From CBDUXT01 sp965371245 (GTDB lineage Bacteria; Planctomycetota; Phycisphaerae; UBA1845): a stretch of 19,742 nucleotides of DNA. The notes beneath the pieces are model-generated. The model saw only the letters and a list, made by a program, of their open reading frames with translations, made no database searches and was not told the origin of the DNA. The position numbers and the translations under genes are program-made. The DNA lies in contig CBDUXT010000099.1 in assembly GCA_965371245.1 (NCBI GenBank), positions 1 through 19,742 of the forward strand, in the 5' to 3' direction. Each line of letters begins with the position of its first letter. Within the stretch, counting starts at the first letter, position 1. This document shows positions 14,956-19,742 of the stretch, in pieces.

Positions 14956-15544
14956 ACGCCTCGGGCGGTCGTTCGCCCAGCGACGCCGGTCGGCGCGTAC
15001 GCACGGGTCCGTGACATATTCGGCCCCGCGGGCACGCCAAGTCAGAGCCGCCGGCGCCAGCCCGCGGACCCCTACGTCAGCATGACCCCGGGCTCGCGCT
15101 CGGTGCGGCCAAGACACACCAGCGCCGATTCTGCCGCAGGCGCGGAGCGAACTCGTATGGGGTGATAATCCGGCCCTGACGGCCCCGCCGTCCGGCCTGC
15201 GTTCCGGCCTCCGATGCTGTCCAGGCAACGGGAGCCGCGCGTCTCCCAGACTACGGGCCAAATCGTACGCTTCGGCATGGTTTCAGATTCTTCACACCGC
15301 GCAGCCGACATGAGGTCCCGGTTATTCGGAACCGGACCGGTTGCCGCTCACCCACGCGTTGCAGCGGATCGTGGTGTGCGATGTGTCGGCGGGGCTGATT
15401 CGCCCGCGCACCCGTCGATGGCGACGGGAGTCTGCGTCCCGGAGGCGAATCATCGAAGGGGCAATCGGCCCGGAAGGTAACAACGCGGACGCGCGGGCGA
15501 TCGACCGAACCGTCGGCGCGGATACGCGAAAGGAGTGCTTCAAG
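14956..15544. other. Long intergenic region between hutH and the globin gene
   Basis: About 590 nt between divergent genes. The short ORFs on both strands show no domain, and those I checked lack a ribosome binding site. It contains an alternating series of CCGGTT/AACCGG hexamers (15318-15342). I recognise no RNA family and no clear promoter for the globin gene. Confidence 0.5.
15318..15342. promoter_or_regulatory. Alternating CCGGTT/AACCGG palindromes, possible operator
   Basis: CCGGTT (15318-15323), AACCGG (15330-15335) and CCGGTT (15337-15342) form two overlapping inverted repeats that share the middle arm. They lie about 200 nt upstream of the globin gene. They could be a regulator-binding site or two alternative hairpins. 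No regulator is identified. Confidence 0.35.
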
Positions 15545-15916
15545 ATGTCACAAGTAGTTGCAACGTCACTGTTCGAGAAACTTGGCGGGAAGCCGGCCAT
15601 CGAGGCCGTGGTCGAGGAGTTCTACATTCGAGTCTTGGCCGATGCCGACCTCAAGGGTTTCTTTGCCGGCACGGACATGGACAATCAGGCCAAGCAGCAG
15701 GTCAACTTCCTGACCATGGCACTGGGCGGCCCCAACGACTACGAGGGACGGCCGATGAAGGAGGCCCATGAGGATCTCGGAATCACCGAGCATCACTTCA
15801 ATCTGGTGGCCGGGCACCTGGTTGCGACGCTCAAATGGGCCGGTGTCTGCGAGAGCGACATCAACGAAGTGGTCGCGGCGGTTGCTCCGTTGAAAGAAGC
15901 GATCGTGACGGCCTGA
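15545..15916 (+). CDS. glbN: Group 1 truncated haemoglobin (TrHbN type)
   Basis: 123 residues. It is a haem protein that binds O2 and NO; TrHbN of mycobacteria oxidises NO to nitrate. Aligned by eye to mycobacterial TrHbN it has LFEKLGGKPAI, FYIRVLADADLKGFF with B10 Tyr27, E7 Gln48, E11 Gln52, MALGGP, and proximal F8 His75 in MKEAHEDLGI, then HHFNLVAGHL. Gln at E11 and Tyr at B10 are the usual ligand-stabilising pair. ATG 15545 has AAAGGAG about 9 nt upstream, and the longer open frame before it is not needed. It ends in a strong terminator and stands alone, so its reductase partner is elsewhere. Confidence 0.94.
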   Translation: MSQVVATSLFEKLGGKPAIEAVVEEFYIRVLADADLKGFFAGTDMDNQAKQQVNFLTMALGGPNDYEGRPMKEAHEDLGITEHHFNLVAGHLVATLKWAGVCESDINEVVAAVAPLKEAIVTA

Positions 15917-15940
15917 TCGGGCCCACCGCAGCTTATAAGC

Positions 15941-15979
15941 AAGAGGCGCGAACCATCGATGGTGGTTCGCGCCTCTTTT
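15941..15979 (+). terminator. Rho-independent terminator of the globin gene
   Basis: A perfect 15-bp stem, AAGAGGCGCGAACCA (15941-15955) with its complement at 15963-15977, around a 7-nt loop, running into TTTT. It starts 24 nt after the stop codon. The loop is itself part of a palindrome, CCATCGATGG. Confidence 0.93.
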
Positions 15980-16094
15980 CCTGCTCATACTGCGTTCATG
16001 TGTATGCCGGAACGTATGCACACCGCGGAACGGAATATGTCCGTCGTCTGGATCACCCGCGTGAACTAGCAGGGTATCCGTGCGAGGCTGTTGA

Positions 16095-16802
16095 CTACCC
16101 GCCCGTTCGATCCTCCGGCAGCGTGTAGATCACCTTGCCGTTGTCGTCGAGGAACTCCAGGCTCGGGTTCCCCTTCGGGTCCACGCGGATCTTGATTCTC
16201 GGTTGGCCGGTCGCGTCGCTTAGCGAGATCACGGCCGACGTGTCTCGCAACTTCGCGATGGTAATCCGCTCCGCGCCGAATTCGCCTTTGTCGCTCAGCT
16301 CTTTGAACGCCGCTGTCCTGGCCGCTGCGTCCGGGTTCTTCTTGATCTTCTCGATGTTGTTCATTAGGTCGGCCAGCGAAGTGTGCGGTCTGTCCCAAAC
16401 CGTGAGGCCGGCGAAGTACTCACCGTTGTCGCCTTCCATGTGCTGCATGCCGATAGTCTGGTCGTTACGCGACTTGTCCATGGTGAGCGAAACAAAATGT
16501 CCCTTTCCGCCGTTTCCGTCAAAGATCAATCCGCCGCACTCGTCGCCCCGGTGGTTGAAAAAGATGATGCCCGGCGCCCGGCCATTGGGCCTGGGCATCG
16601 TCTGTCCGTCGAAGCTGCCGTGATGTTGCCGCTCTCGATTCGAGATGACCATCCGAAGTTTCCCGTCCTTTTCCACGATGTTGATGCGCTCGACGTCAAT
16701 CTCCTCGAACTTCGGTCTTCCGCCCTGCATCGTGACCGCTGAGGCCACCGACACCAACAAGGCAAGTGTGACGCTGACTACATAGACCTTGGCTAATTGC
16801 AC
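16095..16802 (-). CDS. Conserved exported beta-rich protein of unknown function
   Basis: 235 residues. The N-terminal hydrophobic stretch (about 5-23, KVYVVSVTLALLVSVASAV) is a signal peptide or anchor. The remainder is a recurring family I have seen only as hypothetical proteins: FEEIDVERINIVEKDGKLRMVISN, PGIIFFNHRGDECGGLIF, a linker helix (LADLMNNIEKIKK), then TGQPRIKIRVDPKGNPSLEFLDDNGKVIYTLP. The repeated 'ID..RINI.E.DGK.R..' and 'P.I...VD..GNP...FLD.NGK' units suggest stacked beta strands. No catalytic motif stands out. The start is GTG at 16802, with AGGAG 6 nt upstream. It is the last gene of the minus-strand group and converges on the globin terminator. Confidence 0.8.
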   Translation of the reverse strand: MQLAKVYVVSVTLALLVSVASAVTMQGGRPKFEEIDVERINIVEKDGKLRMVISNRERQHHGSFDGQTMPRPNGRAPGIIFFNHRGDECGGLIFDGNGGKGHFVSLTMDKSRNDQTIGMQHMEGDNGEYFAGLTVWDRPHTSLADLMNNIEKIKKNPDAAARTAAFKELSDKGEFGAERITIAKLRDTSAVISLSDATGQPRIKIRVDPKGNPSLEFLDDNGKVIYTLPEDRTGG

Positions 16803-16912
16803 GTTTCACTCCTGCTTGGTTTGGTTTGTGTTTCGTTTCCTCGGGCGCTTGCCCGACATCTCCCAGTCAGCGACCCCAAAGGTGCCATCGTACCCGGGCG
16901 AGCCACCTGATT

Positions 16913-16925
16913 CGGGCGAAGCCCG
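16913..16925 (-). terminator. Small hairpin after the secretin-like gene
   Basis: CGGGC-GAA-GCCCG is a 5-bp stem with a 3-nt loop, about 32 nt past the stop at 16957. There is no T-tract on the minus strand, so termination here is doubtful. Confidence 0.3.
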
Positions 16926-16956
16926 CCTATCATGCCCTTGGTCAACAGGTCGGTCC

Positions 16957-17910
16957 CTACTCGGGTTCAAGTCCGGTCGTGACGCGAACCACGAGTGCCA
17001 CGGCGTCGCCACTGGCCGTTGACGCCGGCGCTGCCGCTAGGATCACGTAGCTCCCGAGGTTCATGGCGATGGTGGTGTCGATCTCGAACGCGGCGTCGGC
17101 CGGGGAGTCGGGCCCCCGTTGGTAGGAGCCGCTGATCCGCGCCTGGATCGTCAACTGCACCAGTTCGCTCTGGGGCTGGAGGCGCGCGACGCCGCTAACC
17201 ACCAGGAGAAGATCCTCCAGTCGAGGGCTGCTGCCATATTCGTTTCGCAGCCTCGCGGCCGAATCAAACTCTCGGTCTTCCTCGGTCACCACCGTCATCG
17301 GCGCCATCAGCGATAACTCGCTGAACCCGCTCTCGGCCAGGCTCTTCTCGATGCGGCGCAGGGCCGACGGCAGCTTGTTCTCACCCCCCGTTCCGATGCT
17401 CGCCCGAATGAAGAAGAACTGGAGTGTCAGCGATTGTGCCGGTCGGTCGATCTGGCGCAGCAGTTCCCGAATCGCTTGGATCTCCTCTTTCGTACCGCGC
17501 ACGACGAGCATTCGGCTGGCCGCGTCAAACGCGAGGCCGCTTCCTCTGCTTGCGGCGGTCTTTTTCAGCATTATGATCAGGTTTTTCGAGGGCGTCGTGC
17601 TGACCGGCAGGAACACCGTGCTGAGTTTGGCCTCGAAGTTGGATGTGGGGATGTCGAGCTGTGCGATAAGACCACCGGTGTCCTCGACGGCCGCCGCCGG
17701 ACCGGTCACGAGAAGGGTGTTGTCACCGGCCATCGTGATAGACACATCAAGCGGCAGCGACTGGATCGCGAGCGTAATTGTCCTAGCGTCGGCGTGGTTG
17801 AGTTGAACGATCTTTGTGACAAGTGGTTCGTTTTGCGCCTGGACCATCCGAATCGGGATCAACGAACCGGTCAACAGGGCGGCGAACAACAGGTGTCTTG
17901 CGAAGATCAT
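16957..17910 (-). CDS. Secretin N-domain-like exported protein without a barrel
   Basis: 317 residues. It has a signal peptide at about 1-25 (ARHLLFAALLTGSLIPIRMVQAQ). Two blocks then look like secretin N1/NolW-type modules: IVQLNHADARTITLAIQSL...TLLVTGPAAAVEDTGGLIAQLD (about 34-86) and a second ending in ASRMLVVRGTKEEIQAIRELLRQID (about 130-156). A beta-rich C-terminal part follows, but the conserved secretin barrel domain is missing and the length is about half that of a secretin. It is probably periplasmic. ATG 17910 is supported by AAGGAG 7 nt upstream; a longer frame to 17997 enters repeat sequence. It lies downstream of the sigma/anti-sigma pair on the same strand. Confidence 0.75.
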   Translation of the reverse strand: MIFARHLLFAALLTGSLIPIRMVQAQNEPLVTKIVQLNHADARTITLAIQSLPLDVSITMAGDNTLLVTGPAAAVEDTGGLIAQLDIPTSNFEAKLSTVFLPVSTTPSKNLIIMLKKTAASRGSGLAFDAASRMLVVRGTKEEIQAIRELLRQIDRPAQSLTLQFFFIRASIGTGGENKLPSALRRIEKSLAESGFSELSLMAPMTVVTEEDREFDSAARLRNEYGSSPRLEDLLLVVSGVARLQPQSELVQLTIQARISGSYQRGPDSPADAAFEIDTTIAMNLGSYVILAAAPASTASGDAVALVVRVTTGLEPE

Positions 17911-17953
17911 CGGGTGTCTCCTTAGAGCGTTCGTATTGATCGTGTAGCGTTCC

Positions 17954-17969
17954 GCGGGCTTCAGCCCGC
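17954..17969. repeat. 16-bp palindrome GCGGGCT-TC-AGCCCGC
   Basis: Perfect 7-bp arms around TC. The same sequence, inverted and with one inserted base, is found at 13324-13340. It lies about 45 nt upstream of the secretin-like gene. Confidence 0.7.
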
Positions 17970-18063
17970 ACGGTTTCACGCGACGGATGTACTGCAAGGT
18001 CCGGGGTTCCCGCCCACGAAAACTTCTCTACTGTCCCGTCGCAGCTTATTTAATGGCTTTCGA

Positions 18064-18141
18064 GGGTGGCATGGGCAAACTTGTTTGCCGGTGTTGTAGA
18101 CCCCGAGGTCACGGGCAAGCTGACGCTTGCCCATGGCACCC
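18064..18141. repeat. 78-bp inverted-repeat element
   Basis: GGGTGGCATGGGCAA (18064-18078) is the reverse complement, at 14 of 15 positions, of TTGCCCATGGCACCC (18127-18141). The inner parts also pair (TTTGCC/GGCAA-type), and a smaller hairpin GCAAGC-TGAC-GCTTGC lies within. It has no coding content and sits between the anti-sigma and secretin-like genes. It shares its outer arm with the tandem repeat at 71-120. Confidence 0.75.
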
Positions 18142-18168
18142 AACCATCGATCGACGTGCGACCGAGCA

Positions 18169-18651
18169 TCATGGTTCCGCGTCCGTGCTCATCGCCAGTC
18201 GTGGATACAGCCTGAACACCTGTACGTTCGGATCAGAGGTTCTTTCGGTAACGACCATGAACTTTGTGGCCGACTCTCCGCGGAGCGAGAGACCGAGTCG
18301 TACCGCAGCCACGGGGCCAACGGTCGCGCCGGGCGGCGGGGCGTTCCGGTCCGGGGTGTAGAAGACCGAGCCGGTCACGATGATCGCAACGGCCGCCGCG
18401 ACGGCGCCGAGCGATCGGATCGCCCTGGGCCATGGTCCGCGGATGACCAAAGCACGCGTCGCCGGCGTGCCATGCGACCCGATGGCTTCCGTCTCTTGGC
18501 GAAGCTCGCCTAGCGCCTGGGTAATCAGGCTCATTTCGTCGCCGTATCGCCGGCACGTCTCGCAGCTTCGCAGGTGCTCGTCGAGTTGCGGATCGTTCCC
18601 GTTCTCGTCGAGTCGCTGGTGCCATCGCGCGTGCGCTTCCTCGCAGTTCAT
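18169..18651 (-). CDS. Zinc-finger anti-sigma factor
   Basis: 160 residues. The N-terminal zf-HC2-type module has H26-x3-C30-x2-C33 (EHLRSCETCRRYG), with Cys3 or upstream His as possible further ligands. This fold binds and holds an ECF sigma factor. One membrane helix follows at about 79-98 (SLGAVAAAVAIIVTGSVFY), then a short outer domain. Its ATG overlaps the stop of the sigma gene in an ATGA 4-nt overlap, so the two are translationally coupled and are expected to be partners. What releases the sigma factor is not visible. Confidence 0.87.
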   Translation of the reverse strand: MNCEEAHARWHQRLDENGNDPQLDEHLRSCETCRRYGDEMSLITQALGELRQETEAIGSHGTPATRALVIRGPWPRAIRSLGAVAAAVAIIVTGSVFYTPDRNAPPPGATVGPVAAVRLGLSLRGESATKFMVVTERTSDPNVQVFRLYPRLAMSTDAEP

Positions 18652-19274
18652 GGCGTCTCACCGCCCGGTGTGGTCGCCCGACCGGTTCCTGTCGATCGCG
18701 ATTCGTTCATCAACTGTCGGAGCGTCTCCAGACCGGCCCGTGCATGGACCCGCGCGGTCGATGGTGACACGTCGAGGACTTGTCCGATTTCATCGTAGGA
18801 CATTCCCTGCAAGTGTCTCAAGACGGCCACCTCGCGCTGTCGCGTGGGCAGTGCGGCAAGGAGCCGCCGCACTTGGTTCTTGACGTCCGTTGGATCGTCC
18901 TGGGTCCAGTCATAAGTGAGAGAGCCGGCCTCAGTGCGGATGGCATCCTCGTGACGCTCCCATCGCTGTTTCCGCCGGCCGCGTTCGTGGCACCGATGCA
19001 CGACGATCCGAGAGAGCCATGACCACCACTTGGCTGGGTCGCGAAGGTTCGCGGCTCGCTGGTACGCTGTAACAAGCGCTTCCTGTGCAACGTCTTCCGC
19101 ATCATCTTGATTCCATAGAAACCGGTACGCGAGACGGACCATTCGAACTCGTACCGAGACCGAATCGAACGGCAGCCGCTCGGGGTCGAACTCGGTCGTG
19201 GTGCCGGGCACGGTGTCGCCGATCCTCTTGTTCGCGACCGAGCCGTCCCGGTCCGGTTTGTGTGGCTCCGTCAC
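18648..19274 (-). CDS. ECF-type RNA polymerase sigma factor
   Basis: 208 residues from the chosen start. Region 2: RMVRLAYRFLWNQDDAEDVAQEALVTAYQRAANLRDPAKWWSWLSRIVVHRC. Region 4: LLAALPTRQREVAVLRHLQGMSYDEIGQVLDVSPSTARVHARAGLETLRQ. Region 3 is absent, as in ECF factors. It directs RNA polymerase to target promoters when released by the anti-sigma factor encoded next. The start is uncertain. The GTG at 19274 has GAGG 8 nt upstream and gives a normal length. ATGs at 19412 and 19352 have no Shine-Dalgarno, and codon use becomes less GC-biased in the extension just before 19274. The promoter is not recognised. Confidence 0.9.
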   Translation of the reverse strand: MTEPHKPDRDGSVANKRIGDTVPGTTTEFDPERLPFDSVSVRVRMVRLAYRFLWNQDDAEDVAQEALVTAYQRAANLRDPAKWWSWLSRIVVHRCHERGRRKQRWERHEDAIRTEAGSLTYDWTQDDPTDVKNQVRRLLAALPTRQREVAVLRHLQGMSYDEIGQVLDVSPSTARVHARAGLETLRQLMNESRSTGTGRATTPGGETP

Positions 19275-19571
19275 GTTCCGTGCCTCACTCCATGGTGCTG
19301 GATGCGCCGCTTGGTCGTTGTGTTTAGTCGGTGCCCGCTCAACGCGGATCATCAAGCCGGCCCGATCCGGCGAAAGCCCAGCCGGGAACGAACCGTCGAT
19401 CGGCCGGAGCATTACCCGGCCGGCAAGCTTGGCGGCGACTGGGATCTGAAACCGGTGCTTGATAGGGTCTTCTACCGGTGGGAGGATGCCCGGACGCGGC
19501 CGGAGCCGCGAAGCGTGCTGCGGTGACTAGTGTTTGGTCACACCTCATTTTACGGGTTCAGATCCTGTTCC

Positions 19572-19646
19572 GTGTGCCACTGCTCGCAAGCAGTGCAGGG
19601 ATTCCACGAGAACCGCCGTCGGCACTGCTCAAGAGCAGTGGCACAC
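19572..19646. repeat. Paired REP-like palindromes in inverted arrangement
   Basis: Two 18-bp hairpins, each CACTGCT-4 nt-AGCAGTG (19578-19595 and 19623-19640), are separated by 27 nt. The outer arms GTGTGCCACTGCTC (19572-19585) and GAGCAGTGGCACAC (19633-19646) are perfect reverse complements, so the whole unit can also fold as one long hairpin. This resembles a bacterial interspersed palindromic element. Confidence 0.8.
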
Positions 19647-19681
19647 CCGCGGATTCAGGCGGGGCGATGCACCAGTGCATC
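19645..19681. repeat. Second copy of the left-edge segment, with a palindrome
   Basis: ACCCGCGGATTCAGG (19645-19659), six variable bases, then GATGCACCAGTG (19666-19677). Positions 22-54 carry ACCCGCAGATTCAGG, six bases, and GATGCACTAGTG, with the same spacing and order. GATGCAC-CA-GTGCATC (19666-19681) is a perfect palindrome here but only partial at the left edge. Confidence 0.65.
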
Positions 19682-19742
19682 GTCGCACGTAAACTTGCGG
19701 GTTGGGTGGCCCGTGGCTTTAGCCGTGGGGGACGCGAATCCG

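Larger units (their letters stand above)
19413..19742. other. Non-coding right edge
   Basis: I see no convincing gene in this stretch. It carries the paired palindromes at 19572-19646, a segment (19645-19681) resembling the left edge of the window, and a GGCT-TT-AGCC inverted repeat near 19716-19725. Confidence 0.6.

Noticed and set aside
14942..15040. 33-residue N-terminal extension of histidine ammonia-lyase
   Set aside because: It has no family similarity and covers the likely -10 box; ATG 14941 gives a normal protein.
15214..15480. Small plus-strand ORF between hutH and the globin gene
   Set aside because: It has no recognisable domain and crosses the palindromic series; it is probably chance.
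15341..15544. 68-residue extension of the globin
   Set aside because: Group 1 truncated globins begin near the chosen ATG, which has a strong AAAGGAG.

Overview
The window looks like a chromosomal segment of a GC-rich planctomycete, possibly Phycisphaerae-like. The evidence is a pseudopilin-type protein with a C-terminal DG-motif, a DUF2617 protein, a very long one-piece SecDF, an excisionase-type HTH fused to a receiver domain, and many short dispersed palindromes between genes. This assignment comes from family knowledge, not from a search. No rRNA, tRNA, CRISPR, transposase or phage gene was seen. Most genes are single units facing either way, and several are bounded by clear hairpin-plus-T-tract terminators.

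Left part (1-4013), all genes on the minus strand. A repeat-bearing edge is followed by a Nudix hydrolase, a pseudopilin-like secreted protein with its own terminator, an AT-rich spacer, a Tat-exported DUF362 protein with its own terminator, and a DUF2617 protein.

Centre (4014-10891), plus strand. A divergent promoter region leads to a small exported protein ending in HAPPACV, then to a 1276-residue SecDF. A terminator and a promoter separate these from a membrane-anchored protein with two LysM domains, and then an HTH-receiver regulator. The small ORF in front of secDF has the layout of a secretion-monitoring arrest peptide (compare the ApdA/ApdP class, which carry RAPP motifs upstream of secDF). 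It is the most interesting candidate in the window.

Right part (10892-19742). An M49 (dipeptidyl-peptidase III-like) lipoprotein on the plus strand converges on a histidine ammonia-lyase on the minus strand. A group 1 truncated haemoglobin on the plus strand ends in a perfect terminator. A minus-strand cluster follows: an ECF sigma factor overlapping its zinc-finger anti-sigma factor by 4 nt, then a secretin-N-domain protein without a barrel, then a conserved exported beta-rich protein. The right edge is a non-coding stretch with paired palindromes, part of which resembles the left edge.

Recurring themes are export and the cell envelope (SecDF, Tat and Sec substrates, lipoprotein, LysM, pseudopilin, secretin-like). 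Translation starts fall into two apparent types: Shine-Dalgarno-led, and possibly leaderless, with a -10 box 8-9 nt before ATG.
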